Below, one piece after another: positions 24,169 through 32,901 of a DNA stretch of 64,000 nucleotides. Each line of letters starts with the position of its first letter. Position 1 is the first letter of the stretch. The notes under the pieces are model-generated. The model saw only the letters and a list, made by a program, of their open reading frames with translations. It had not been told where the DNA came from and made no database searches. Origin of the DNA: Rhodococcus sp. 14-2470-1b (GTDB taxonomy: Bacteria > Actinomycetota > Actinomycetes > Mycobacteriales > Mycobacteriaceae); the NCBI RefSeq assembly GCF_002259415.1, contig NZ_NPFY01000008.1:1-64000 (forward strand), given 5' to 3'. The position numbers were made by a program, and so were the translations under genes.

Positions 24169-25191
24169 CTAGCCTGCCGGGACGGGTGTCGGCAACAGAC
24201 GTGAGAGAACGTCCGACAGCGTCACGACGCCCACCGTCGTATCGGCTCCGTCCGTGGAGCGGTTCACGACGAGTGCGAGATGACTGCTCGTCTCACGCAT
24301 CGACGCGAGAGCGACATACACCGGCGTCGACGCCTCCAACGTGAAGACCGGCCGAGTGACCTCGGCGAGCGTCACGTCCCCGGAGAGCGTGTCACGCACG
24401 TGCACGACACCGCTGATCGTGTCACCGTCACGCACCAGGATGCGCAGATGACCGGATTCCAAGGCCACTGCACGCACGTCCTCGACCGTCGCGTCCGTCC
24501 GGACCGAGATCGGGACACCCTGCGCACGAACGAGATCGCCGACCTGGAGGTTCTGCAACTCGAGCGCACCCGCGATCTGGACCGAGTAACTGGCGTCGAG
24601 CGCACCGACGTTCACCGAATGCTCGACCAGTTGCCTCAGATCGTCCGGGTTCTGGCCCGACGCCACCTGTGCTGTCGGCTCGACGCCGACCTTGCGGAGC
24701 AGCCAGTTGGCCATCTCGTTCATCGCGACGATGACGGGCCGGGTCAGGAACATGAAACCGCGCATCGGCAATGCCAGCATCGTCGCCGACTTCTCGGGGT
24801 GAGCGATAGCCCAGGATTTGGGCGCCATCTCCCCGACGACGAGGTGCAGGAAGGTGACGATGATCAACGCGAGAACGAAGCCTGCGACGTCGGCGACCCA
24901 GTACGGGATGCCCCACGACTCGAACACCGGAGTCAGCGCGTAGTGCACTGCAGGCTTGGTGGTCGCGCCGAGCGCCAACGTGCACAGTGTGATTCCGAGC
25001 TGCGAGCCTGCCAGCAGAACGGTCAGCTCGCTCGAACTACGGAGCGCGGCCCGTGCGGACCTACTGTTCGGAGCTGCGTCCTCGAGCCGGTGACGCTTGG
25101 CCGCCAACAGTGCGAACTCCACCGCGACGAAGAACGCGCTGGCTGCGATGAGTCCGATGGTGACCACGAGAACTACCCAGGGATTGCTCAT
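24169..25191 (-). CDS. CNNM/CBS-domain membrane protein (CorC/HlyC family)
   Basis: Protein of 340 residues. The CNNM transmembrane domain (DUF21, about 1-190) opens with three helices: WVVLVVTIGLIAASAFFVAV, the AGSQLGITLCTLALGA region and VADVAGFVLALIIVTFLH. It contains LVVGEMAPKSWAIAHPE, the conserved loop of the family. A CBS pair follows (about 205-330). Unlike its upstream partner it lacks the C-terminal CorC_HlyC domain. The family is implicated in Mg/Co efflux or membrane ion homeostasis. Its start overlaps the upstream gene's stop as ATGA, so the two proteins are made together and may form a heteromer. Confidence 0.88.
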   Translation of the reverse strand: MSNPWVVLVVTIGLIAASAFFVAVEFALLAAKRHRLEDAAPNSRSARAALRSSSELTVLLAGSQLGITLCTLALGATTKPAVHYALTPVFESWGIPYWVADVAGFVLALIIVTFLHLVVGEMAPKSWAIAHPEKSATMLALPMRGFMFLTRPVIVAMNEMANWLLRKVGVEPTAQVASGQNPDDLRQLVEHSVNVGALDASYSVQIAGALELQNLQVGDLVRAQGVPISVRTDATVEDVRAVALESGHLRILVRDGDTISGVVHVRDTLSGDVTLAEVTRPVFTLEASTPVYVALASMRETSSHLALVVNRSTDGADTTVGVVTLSDVLSRLLPTPVPAG

Positions 25192-26591
25192 CGGTGATCA
25201 TCCATTTCTGCCTCGGCCGAATCGGCCTCGGCTTTTTCTCGCTGCCCCAGTTCGAGGCGCACGGACGACGGGACGTAATTGTCGATCTCGAGCACCTCGA
25301 CGGACACGAACCGCTCGGGTAGTTCGTCGTCGTCGGCGATGAGGTCTTCCGACTCGGCCGGCAGATCCACCTCGATGCGCGTGCCGACGGTCGGCAACGA
25401 ACCGTGGTGCGCGATGACGAAACCGGCGATGGTCTCGTAATCACCGTCCGGAAGGTCGTGGTCGATCGACCGCTCGACCTCGTCGACGTGTACTTCACCC
25501 GCCATGGTCCAGGAGCCGTCCTCCCCCGCGATCGGGGTCTGATCGACTTCGTCCTCGTCGTGCTCGTCGGTGATCTCGCCGACGAGTTCCTCGGCGAGAT
25601 CCTCGATCGTGACGACGCCCGTCAACCCGCCGTATTCGTCGATGACGCAGGCGAGTTGGTTCTTCGACGACCGCAGCTCGACGACGGCGTCGGGCAGGGC
25701 TTGAACCTCGGGGAGGATCAACGCGGGGCGGACGAACTCGGACACCTGCGCGTCCGGTCGATCGGTCACCGCGAGGATGTCCTGCAGGTGCACGACGCCG
25801 ACGATTCCGTCGTCGTCGTCGAGGACGGGGTACCGGGAGTGCTCCTGACCCATCAGCGTCTTGACCTCGGCGAGAGTGTCCGTCGCGCGGACGGTCGCCG
25901 CCCGCGAACGAGGAATCATCGCGTGTTCCACCGTGCGGGTCGGGAAGTCGAGGATGCGATCGAGCAGATCCGACAGCTCGTCGGGCAGATCTCCGGAGTC
26001 CTTGGACTCGGCGACGATGTGCTCGAGGTCCCGAGGGGTGGCCGAATGTTCGACGTCGTGCACCGGTTCGATCTTCAGAGCCTTCAGCAACAGGTTCGAT
26101 GCGTGATCGAAAATGGTGATGAGCCAACCGAAGAGCTTCAGATAGATGGTGGTCGACAGCGACAGCCACCGGGCCACCGGCTCGGGACGAGCGATCGCGA
26201 AGTTCTTGGGGAACAACTCGCCGAACAGCATCTGAACGAACGTCGAGAACAGCAGCGCGAGCACTGCGCCGATGCCGACTCCCACGGCGGTCGGGATCCC
26301 GACGCCGCCGAGGATGGTGCCGAGCGACTGGCCGATGAGGGGTTCGGCGACATAACCGACGAGCAGTCCGGTCACGGTGATTCCCAGCTGGGCGCCGGAC
26401 AGCATGAAGGACGTGCGTTTGGTTACCTGAAGAGTTCGACGGGCGCCCGCGTCACCGGCTTCGGCGCGAGCCTTGAGCCGTGAGCGATCCACCGTCATGT
26501 ATGCGAATTCCTGGGCCACGAAGTAGCCGGTACCGACCGTGATCAGGAATACGACGAGGAAGCCGAGCAAGAGAGTGAGAATCACGCTCAT
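25188..26591 (-). CDS. CNNM-CBS-CorC_HlyC membrane protein
   Basis: Protein of 467 residues with the full family layout: CNNM membrane domain (about 1-195, with AQEFAYMTVDRSRL and FGELFPKNFAIARPEPVARW), CBS pair (about 215-335, with VEHAMIPRSRAATV and DEYGGLTGVVTIEDLAEEL), then the C-terminal CorC_HlyC domain (about 355-445). The ATG at 26591 opens the first helix. It forms an operon with the shorter paralogue downstream. The 166 bases upstream, up to the usp gene, contain no M-box-like element that I can recognise. Likely role: divalent cation, especially magnesium, homeostasis. Confidence 0.9.
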   Translation of the reverse strand: MSVILTLLLGFLVVFLITVGTGYFVAQEFAYMTVDRSRLKARAEAGDAGARRTLQVTKRTSFMLSGAQLGITVTGLLVGYVAEPLIGQSLGTILGGVGIPTAVGVGIGAVLALLFSTFVQMLFGELFPKNFAIARPEPVARWLSLSTTIYLKLFGWLITIFDHASNLLLKALKIEPVHDVEHSATPRDLEHIVAESKDSGDLPDELSDLLDRILDFPTRTVEHAMIPRSRAATVRATDTLAEVKTLMGQEHSRYPVLDDDDGIVGVVHLQDILAVTDRPDAQVSEFVRPALILPEVQALPDAVVELRSSKNQLACVIDEYGGLTGVVTIEDLAEELVGEITDEHDEDEVDQTPIAGEDGSWTMAGEVHVDEVERSIDHDLPDGDYETIAGFVIAHHGSLPTVGTRIEVDLPAESEDLIADDDELPERFVSVEVLEIDNYVPSSVRLELGQREKAEADSAEAEMDDHR

Positions 26592-26757
26592 TCGCCGGAC
26601 ACCGCCTCGCACGTCGTGGAAATAGTGCGGGGGGCCGTGTCCGGCCCGGGTTTATCGCTGTCCATGAATCCTCTGTTTGATGGGTTGGGCAGTGCACGAC
26701 CCTGATTTGTTCGACACCGTGGTTTTCGGGTGTTGCTTCGGACCGTGATGTCCGATT

Positions 26758-27177
26758 CTAGCGGCCTCGCTCGACTTCGGGTGCTTTCACCACGAGAACG
26801 GGGACCGGACTGTCCAGAAGCACACGCTGCACGGTGCTTCCCATCAGGAATTTCCCGACGGCGGAGCGCCGCTTCGACCCGATGACGAGAAGTTCGGCAC
26901 CGGTGTCGGCGACCAGGTCGACGATTGCTCCGGCGGGATCTCCCCCGTCCGGCTCGACGCGCACCGAGAAGGTCGCGTCGGCGACACCGCGGCTGGTGAG
27001 AATCTGCTCCGTCGCGAGAGTCGTTGCTTCCCTGTCCTCCTCGGACACGGAGTTGGTGTCCACGACAGCCAGGGCGACGAGCTCCAGGCCCCGAAGGTTC
27101 GCTTCCGACACGGCCCGGACGAGGGCCTCCCGGCCCTCGGGCGAATCGCTCGCCACTACCGCTACAGACATGGGCAT
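26758..27177 (-). CDS. Universal stress protein next to tctCBA
   Basis: USP-family protein of 139 residues. Its C-terminal half (VIGSKRRSAVGKFLMGST, then VPVLVVKAPE) is very similar to that of the USP at 5555-5938. Here the last Gly-Ser of the nucleotide motif is intact, while the second Gly is Arg. AGAGGAAG precedes the ATG at 27177; a second in-frame ATG is at 27171. It diverges from the tctCBA operon across 106 bases, so the two may share regulation. With the first locus it shows a repeated pairing of USPs with Tct-type proteins. Confidence 0.88.
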   Translation of the reverse strand: MPMSVAVVASDSPEGREALVRAVSEANLRGLELVALAVVDTNSVSEEDREATTLATEQILTSRGVADATFSVRVEPDGGDPAGAIVDLVADTGAELLVIGSKRRSAVGKFLMGSTVQRVLLDSPVPVLVVKAPEVERGR

Positions 27178-27248
27178 TTCACTTCCTCTGAATTGTGCTC
27201 ATTGTGGTCACGTCGAATGATTGGACTATTCGGACAAAGCGTATCTAC

Positions 27249-27265
27249 TGTGTCGCTGTGACACA
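27249..27265. promoter_or_regulatory. Palindrome before tctC of the tctCBA operon
   Basis: TGTGTC-GCTGT-GACACA has perfect 6-base arms. It lies 18 bases ahead of the tctC start in the gap shared with the divergent usp gene. Its position and GTGnC-type arms recall the palindrome before the other tctC gene (3043-3056), so the same regulator may act at both. Confidence 0.4.
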
Positions 27266-27283
27266 TCACACGAAAGGTTTTTG

Positions 27284-28273
27284 ATGGCGGTCTCGCCCAC
27301 ATTGTCCAAGTCGATTCTTGCCGTCGCCGTCGTTGCTGCCGTGAGCGTCGCAGGTATCGATGCGAGCCGCAGCGAAAGCGGCTCCGACGCCCGGTCCAAG
27401 CTCACGATGATCGCGCCTGCCGCGGCGGGTGGCGGCTGGGATCTCGTCGCTCGCGAAGCGCAGCAAGCCCTGCGCAGCGACGGTATCGTCAACAACGCAC
27501 AGGTGGTCAACGTGCCGGGTGCGGGCGGAACCATCGGCCTCAGCCAGCTCGACAATCTGTCCGGTCAGGCGACGACGGTGATGATCACCGGCACCGTCAT
27601 GCTCGGCGGCATCGCGATCAACAATTCCGACACGACACTGGCCGACACCGTTCCCATCGCGAAGCTTGCCGAGGATTTCGAAGTCTTCGTCGTGCCGAAG
27701 GAATCGCCGTACCAGAATCTCGAGGACATGATCGCGGCGTGGCGTGCCAACCCCGGCGGCCTCCCCATCGGTGGCGGATCGCTCGGCGGCATCGACCACA
27801 TCGTGGCAGGCCAGCTCGCGCAGGAAGCCGACATCGATCCCGCCGCGATCAACTACATCGCGTACTCCGGTGGCGGCGAGGTCCTCACCTCGCTGCTGTC
27901 CAACACGGTCGGAGTCGCGGTCAGCGGATACAACGACTTCCGCGACCAGATCGAAGCAGGCAACGTCCGTGCACTCGCGGTCGCCGCACCCGAACCCGTC
28001 GACGGCATCGACGTCGACACCTTCACCGAGCTCGGATACAACGTCGACTTGGTGAACTGGCGCGGCATCGTCGCACCACCCGGTATCTCGGACGAGGACC
28101 GCGACACGTTGATCGCGATCGCCACCGAGATGCACGAGACGGAGCAGTGGCAGGGGGCCGTCGAACGTAATCGGTGGAAGGAATCGTTCTCCACCGGCGA
28201 CGAATTCGCCGAGTTCCTCGACGTGGAACAGACCCGCATCACCGACATTCTCCGAGAGCTGGGACTCGTATGA
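27284..28273 (+). CDS. tctC: TctC-type tricarboxylate-binding protein
   Basis: Solute-binding protein of 329 residues. The N-terminal hydrophobic stretch (SILAVAVVAAVSVAGIDAS) is a signal peptide or anchor; there is no lipobox Cys. The mature part has the Bug/TctC landmarks MIAPAAAGGGWDLVAREAQ, VVNVPGAGGTIGLSQL and VNWRGIVAPPGISDEDR. GAAAGG lies 6 bases before ATG 27284. Its stop overlaps the tctB start (ATGA). It captures a tricarboxylate outside the membrane and delivers it to TctAB; citrate is the usual substrate but is not proven here. Confidence 0.9.
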   Translation: MAVSPTLSKSILAVAVVAAVSVAGIDASRSESGSDARSKLTMIAPAAAGGGWDLVAREAQQALRSDGIVNNAQVVNVPGAGGTIGLSQLDNLSGQATTVMITGTVMLGGIAINNSDTTLADTVPIAKLAEDFEVFVVPKESPYQNLEDMIAAWRANPGGLPIGGGSLGGIDHIVAGQLAQEADIDPAAINYIAYSGGGEVLTSLLSNTVGVAVSGYNDFRDQIEAGNVRALAVAAPEPVDGIDVDTFTELGYNVDLVNWRGIVAPPGISDEDRDTLIAIATEMHETEQWQGAVERNRWKESFSTGDEFAEFLDVEQTRITDILRELGLV

Positions 28274-28803
28274 CCGCCGACACGACTACGAAATCCGAGG
28301 CCTCGCGCTCGTTCTGGGTCGGCCGGAGCGGATTGATCGTTCCGGCGCTGCTCGTCGCGCTCGGCATCTTCCTCGTCTACGGAACGATCACCATGGATGT
28401 TCCGGCGACCGCGACGTCGCCCGGCCCACAAGTCTTCCCCTCCATCGTGGCGGTTGGCTGCTTCGTGGTGGCGCTGCTGGTGACCATTCAGTTGCTGGTC
28501 AAGCCCGACGAGATCGATCGAGGCGTCGACGACGACGGACGCGCGTTGACCGGCACGGTCAGCAACTGGCGCACCCTGGCGATCACCGTCGGATCGGTCG
28601 CGCTGTTCATCGTGTTGCTGAACCCGCTCGGCTGGGTCCTCGCCGGTGCACTGCTGTTCTGGGGTGTGTCGATCGGCCTCGGCGGACGCCGCTACGTGTT
28701 CGACGCAGCCGTGGCGCTACTGGTCTCCTCGGCTGTGCAGTTGGCGTTCTCCGCCGGCCTCGGCTTGACCTTGCCCGGCGGCGTTCTCGCCCAGATCTTC
28801 TGA
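28270..28803 (+). CDS. tctB: TctB, small membrane subunit
   Basis: Protein of 177 residues with four predicted helices (SGLIVPALLVALGIFLVYG, FPSIVAVGCFVVALLVTI, LAITVGSVALFIVLLNPLG, AVALLVSSAVQLAFSAGLG). It contains the SPGPQVFPSIVA segment usual in TctB. It overlaps tctC by 4 bases and is 16 bases before tctA. It is the small membrane component of the tripartite tricarboxylate transporter. The N-terminal 17 residues are polar and cytoplasmic. Confidence 0.88.
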   Translation: MTADTTTKSEASRSFWVGRSGLIVPALLVALGIFLVYGTITMDVPATATSPGPQVFPSIVAVGCFVVALLVTIQLLVKPDEIDRGVDDDGRALTGTVSNWRTLAITVGSVALFIVLLNPLGWVLAGALLFWGVSIGLGGRRYVFDAAVALLVSSAVQLAFSAGLGLTLPGGVLAQIF

Positions 28804-28819
28804 TGGAGCTGACGTTCTC

Positions 28820-30325
28820 ATGGATTCACTGAACAATCTCTTCGAGGGCTTCGGCACGGCTCTGACGCCGATGAACCTCGTGTGGGTGTTCGTCGGCGCG
28901 CTCCTGGGCACCGCAGTCGGTGTCCTCCCCGGCCTCGGTTCCGCCATGGCTGTCGCCCTGCTGCTCCCGGTGACGTTCACCCTCGATCCCACCGCTGCCC
29001 TCATCATGTTCGCGGGTGTGTACTTCGGCGGACTGTTCGGCGATTCGATCTCCGGCATCCTGATGAACACCCCCGGCAACAGCACCGCCATCGCCGGCAC
29101 GTTCGAAGGCCATCGCATGGCCAAGAACGGTCGTGCGCCCCAGGCTTTGGCGACCTCGGCTATCGCGTCGTTCATCGGCGGCATGATCGCAACGACGCTC
29201 GTCGTGTTCTTCGCGCCGACCCTTGCGTCGTTGGCGACCAACTTCGGGCCCGCCGAATACTTCGCTCTCGCGGTGTTCGCGTTCATCGCGACGTCCGCGG
29301 TGGTGTCGGATTCCGCCCTGAAGGGCCTGACGGCTCTGCTGATCGGCCTGACCCTGGCGGTCATCGGCATCGACGGGCCGTCCGGAGCGTCGCGCTTCAC
29401 GTTCGATGTACCCGCGATGTTCGACGGCATCCACATCGTCGTCATCACCGTCGCGATGCTCGCACTCGGTGAAGTCATTCACATCGCATCGAGAATCGGT
29501 CGTCCCGAGGACAATTCGTTGATCAACTCGGGCGGTCGGCCATGGCTGAGCAAGTCCGAGTTCCGGGAAGCACTGCCGGCCTGGTTGCGCGGCACCGCAT
29601 TCGGCGTCCCGTTCGGCGTCATCCCCGCCGGCGGCGCCGAGGTACCGAGCTTCCTCGCGTACGGCACCGAGCGCAGGCTCGACCGTCGGCGCAAGAACCC
29701 GATGTTCGGCAAGGGCGCCATCCGCGGCGTCGCCGGCCCTGAAGCTGCGGGCAACTCCACGGCCGGTACCGCGATGGGCGCACTGCTCGCGCTGGGTCTG
29801 CCGACGTCCGCCACCGCGGCGATCCTTCTCGCGGCATTCCAGCAGTACGGAATGCAGCCGGGGCCGTTGCTGTTCGAACGCAGCGGCGACATCGTCTGGG
29901 CCCTCATCGCCAGCCTGTTCCTCGCGATGATCGTCCTGCTGATCCTCAACCTGCCGTTCGCGCCTCTGTGGGCGCAACTGCTGAAGATCCCCAAGAACTA
30001 CCTGTACGCAGGTATCTCGGTGTTCGCGGCCCTCGGTGTCTACGCATCCAGTGCGTCCATCGTCGATCTGATGTTCATGCTCGGCCTCGGAATCCTCGGA
30101 TTCATGATGCGCCGCTACGGCATTCCGCTGGCCCCGGTCCTCATCGCGGTGATCCTCGGACCCCTCGCCGAGGATTCGCTACGACGCGCGCTCGCAGTCA
30201 GCGAAGGCGATCCGACCATTCTCGTCGGCAGCGCCATCACCGTGGTGCTGTACTCCCTGATGGCTCTGGCCATCGTCTTCACGATCGTGAGCAAGATCCG
30301 CGCTCGGGCGAAGGTCGACTTCTGA
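28820..30325 (+). CDS. tctA: TctA, large membrane subunit
   Basis: Permease of 501 residues with about 12 helices. TctA landmarks: GTAVGVLPGLGSAMAVALLLP near residue 31, YFGGLFGDSISGILMNTPGN near 72, and in the second half IPAGGAEVPSFLAYGTERRL and GPEAAGNSTAGTAMGALLALGLP. These are the two pseudo-symmetric family motifs. With TctC and TctB it completes a secondary, ion-driven, binding-protein-dependent uptake system in the cytoplasmic membrane. The downstream 76-bp repeat begins 7 bases after the stop. Confidence 0.93.
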   Translation: MDSLNNLFEGFGTALTPMNLVWVFVGALLGTAVGVLPGLGSAMAVALLLPVTFTLDPTAALIMFAGVYFGGLFGDSISGILMNTPGNSTAIAGTFEGHRMAKNGRAPQALATSAIASFIGGMIATTLVVFFAPTLASLATNFGPAEYFALAVFAFIATSAVVSDSALKGLTALLIGLTLAVIGIDGPSGASRFTFDVPAMFDGIHIVVITVAMLALGEVIHIASRIGRPEDNSLINSGGRPWLSKSEFREALPAWLRGTAFGVPFGVIPAGGAEVPSFLAYGTERRLDRRRKNPMFGKGAIRGVAGPEAAGNSTAGTAMGALLALGLPTSATAAILLAAFQQYGMQPGPLLFERSGDIVWALIASLFLAMIVLLILNLPFAPLWAQLLKIPKNYLYAGISVFAALGVYASSASIVDLMFMLGLGILGFMMRRYGIPLAPVLIAVILGPLAEDSLRRALAVSEGDPTILVGSAITVVLYSLMALAIVFTIVSKIRARAKVDF

Positions 30326-30331
30326 CCCCTG

Positions 30332-30407
30332 TGTGAGTGGAAATGCAGACCCTGGACAGGAGCGGAGCCTGCGGAGCGACCCGATGGCACTGTCATTTCC
30401 ACTCACA
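30332..30407. repeat. 76-bp structured repeat, copy 2
   Basis: The ends TGTGAGTGGAAATG / CATTTCCACTCACA pair perfectly over 14 bases, extendable by CAG/CTG after a single bulged T. The inner block (AGGAGC..GAGCCTGCGGAG) matches copy 1 at 13620-13695. One stem pair is G-C in copy 1 and A-T in copy 2, so pairing is preserved. It lies between the convergent tctA and glnN stops. Confidence 0.8.
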
Positions 30408-30422
30408 TTGGGCTCACGTGAG

Positions 30423-32600
30423 TCAGAGGATGTACAGCATTTCCTGGTAGGTCGGAAGCGGCCAGAGATCGTCCGCCACCATGCCCTCGAGAGTGTCCGC
30501 TGCTGTCCGGACTGCGGCCATGGCAGGAAGCAGAGCGTCCTTCGCGTGGGTCGCCTCGGCGAGAGCGTCGCCGCCGGGGTCGCTGTCCAGTGCAGCCTCG
30601 AGAGTCGCCAGAGCCGAACGCAATGCGGACAGCGGCTCGGTCACCGACTGCAGTTCGGCGGTGTCGGCTTCGACGCCTGCAGCCTTCAGCGCTGCGACGT
30701 TCTGTGCCAGCTCGGTCTGGTACCGCACGGCCGCGGGAAGCACAGATGTCCGTCCCATCTCGACGGTGAGGCGCGCTTCGACGAACACCGTCAGTGCGTA
30801 CTGCTCCAAGCCGATCTCGTACCGCGAGTGCATCTCTCGGTGGTTGAAGACGTTGTACTTCTCGAACAGCTCCATCGCGGAATCGGTGATGAGTTCCGGT
30901 AGCGCGTCGAGCGTCGTTCGCAGGTTCGGCAACCCGCGGGACTCGGCCTCGATCTGCCAGTTGTCGGAGTAACCGTCACCGTTGAACACCACGGCACCGT
31001 GCTCGGTGATGATCTCGGTGAGCAGATTCTGGACGGCCGTGTCGAATTCGGTGCCGTTCGCAACCGCGGTTTCCAGGTTGGTGGCCATGTAGTCGAGCGA
31101 CTCGGCCATGATGGTGTTGATCGTGACCATCGGCCCGCTCACCGTCTGCATCGAGCCCGGTGCGCGGAACTCGAACCTGTTGCCGGTGAACGCGAACGGG
31201 CTCGTCCGGTTGCGGTCGCCCGGATCGGTCGGGAGCACCGGCAGCGTGTCGGCCCCGATCATCATGGTTCCCTTGCCCTTCGACGACGTCGCCGCGCCCT
31301 TGGCGATCTGATCGAAGACGTCGGCGAGCTGGTCGCCGAGGAAGATCGAGATGATGGCCGGTGGGGCTTCGTTGGCGCCGAGCCGGTGATCGTTGGTCGC
31401 CGACGCCACCGAGGCGCGCAGCAGGCCGCCGTACTTGTGCACCGCGCGGATGACCGCAGCGCAGAAGACGAGGAACTGGGCGTTGTCGTGCGGGTTGTCT
31501 CCCGGCACCAGCAGTGACCCGAGCTCGGAGTTGCCGAGCGAGAAGTTGACGTGTTTGCCGGATCCGTTGACGCCGTCGAACGGCTTCTCGTGGAACAGGC
31601 ATTCCATGCCGTGCTTCTTGGCGATCGTCTTGAACGTCGTCATCAACAGCTGTTGGTGGTCGGCTGCGATGTTGCCGCGCTCGAACATCGGCGCGATCTC
31701 GAACTGCCCCGGCGCGACCTCGTTGTGCCGTGTCTTCGCTGGAATACCCAGCTTGAACAGCTCGCGTTCGGTGTCCATCATGAAGCCGAGGACACGCTCC
31801 GGGATGGCGCCGAAGTAGTGATCGTCGAATTCCTGCCCTTTGGGGGGCTTCGAGCCGAACAGCGTACGGCCTGCATTGAGCAGGTCCGGGCGTGCGAGGA
31901 AGAAGTGCCGGTCGACCAGGAAGTACTCCTGCTCCGGGCCGCAGAAGGACACGATGTTCTCGATGTCCTCGTGTCCGAAGAGCGTCAGGATGCGTTCGGC
32001 GTGACCGCCCATCGCCTGCTGCGAACGGAGCAGCGGCGTCTTGTGGTCGAGCGCCTCGCCGGTCATGGACACGAACACCGTGGGGATACACAGCGTGTTG
32101 CCGTTCGGGTTCTCGAGCACGTACGCCGGGCTGGTGACGTCCCAACCCGTGTAGCCGCGGGCTTCGAACGTGTTGCGCAGACCGCCGTTGGGGAAGCTCG
32201 ACGCGTCGGGCTCGCCTTGGATGAGGGTCTTGCCGGCGAACTCGGCGAGCGCACTGCCGTCACCGACGGGGTCGAAGAAGCTGTCGTGCTTCTCCGCCGT
32301 CAATCCCGTCAGGGGGTAGAAGACGTGCGCGTAGTGGGTGGCGCCTTTCTCGAGCGCCCAATCCTTCATCGCCGACGCCACGGCGTCGGCGACCATGGGA
32401 TCGAGGGCCATGCCTTTCTCGATCGTCGCGATGACCGACTTGTAGACCGACTTGGGCAGGCGCTTCTGCATGACCACTTTGCTGAAGACGTTCTCGCCGA
32501 AGATCTCGCCGGGCTTCTCTTCCCCGACGAAGCTGACCGCGGGCGGGACGTACGCCTCGACGTCCTTGATCGCCTGCAGGCGGACGGTATTTCCACTCAT
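30423..32600 (-). CDS. glnN: Glutamine synthetase type III
   Basis: GSIII enzyme of 725 residues, making glutamine from glutamate, ammonia and ATP. The size and N-terminus ([21 protein letters not shown]) are typical of GlnN and unlike the 470-residue GlnA. Catalytic landmarks: [55 protein letters not shown] and [21 protein letters not shown] lacks the adenylylation loop of GSI, and regulation is mainly transcriptional. A GlnR-type site (32686-32701) lies about 86 bases upstream. The start ATG at 32600 follows an AAGGGG. It is divergent from alkB with 301 bases between. Confidence 0.95.
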   Translation of the reverse strand: MSGNTVRLQAIKDVEAYVPPAVSFVGEEKPGEIFGENVFSKVVMQKRLPKSVYKSVIATIEKGMALDPMVADAVASAMKDWALEKGATHYAHVFYPLTGLTAEKHDSFFDPVGDGSALAEFAGKTLIQGEPDASSFPNGGLRNTFEARGYTGWDVTSPAYVLENPNGNTLCIPTVFVSMTGEALDHKTPLLRSQQAMGGHAERILTLFGHEDIENIVSFCGPEQEYFLVDRHFFLARPDLLNAGRTLFGSKPPKGQEFDDHYFGAIPERVLGFMMDTERELFKLGIPAKTRHNEVAPGQFEIAPMFERGNIAADHQQLLMTTFKTIAKKHGMECLFHEKPFDGVNGSGKHVNFSLGNSELGSLLVPGDNPHDNAQFLVFCAAVIRAVHKYGGLLRASVASATNDHRLGANEAPPAIISIFLGDQLADVFDQIAKGAATSSKGKGTMMIGADTLPVLPTDPGDRNRTSPFAFTGNRFEFRAPGSMQTVSGPMVTINTIMAESLDYMATNLETAVANGTEFDTAVQNLLTEIITEHGAVVFNGDGYSDNWQIEAESRGLPNLRTTLDALPELITDSAMELFEKYNVFNHREMHSRYEIGLEQYALTVFVEARLTVEMGRTSVLPAAVRYQTELAQNVAALKAAGVEADTAELQSVTEPLSALRSALATLEAALDSDPGGDALAEATHAKDALLPAMAAVRTAADTLEGMVADDLWPLPTYQEMLYIL

Positions 32601-32685
32601 GAGCTACCCCTTGACAAGGTGCGCTCCGCAATTGGATTTCGCGGAGTCCGACCTGGCGACAGTACGAAGCTCCCGTGGCGGCAAT

Positions 32686-32701
32686 GTTTCGCCGCTGTGA
32701 C
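32686..32701 (-). promoter_or_regulatory. GlnR-type nitrogen-control site
   Basis: On the minus strand the bases read GTCAC-AGCGGC-GAAAC, an exact match to the actinobacterial GlnR half pattern gTnAC-n6-GaAAC. A weaker GCCAC follows after another 6 bases. It lies 86-101 bases before glnN and points to nitrogen-limitation control. Confidence 0.6.
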
Positions 32702-32777
32702 CACTGCAATTCGACGGCCGCGCGCGGTGAGACCGGCATCCAGTCGTGCGGCTCAGGTATGGACTGAATCACAACGA

Positions 32778-32805
32778 GATAGACAAATCTTCAATTTTGT
32801 CTATC
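32778..32805. promoter_or_regulatory. Candidate operator of the alk operon
   Basis: GATAGACAAA and TTTGTCTATC are perfect 10-base arms 8 bases apart, in an AT-rich patch 97 bases before alkB. A TTTACA lies just downstream. TetR-type AlkX proteins repress alkB operons from palindromes of this sort in related genera, and such a gene closes this operon. The rest of the 301-base glnN-alkB gap holds the GlnR site and no gene. Confidence 0.6.
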
Positions 32806-32901
32806 CAGGTTTACATTAAAGCGGTATTGTCACTCTCGTAGTGATCGACACCACTAGACGGTCAGGGCTCGATCGACCGCCTGAAGACGAGGAGTTCAGT
32901 C

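Noticed and set aside
26592..26757. Possible magnesium riboswitch before the CNNM/CorC genes
   Set aside because: The family and the gap suggested it, but I could not find the conserved M-box segments.
30413..30422. CTCACGTGAG palindrome at the glnN stop
   Set aside because: Ten bases long and downstream of both convergent genes; too short to support an operator call.
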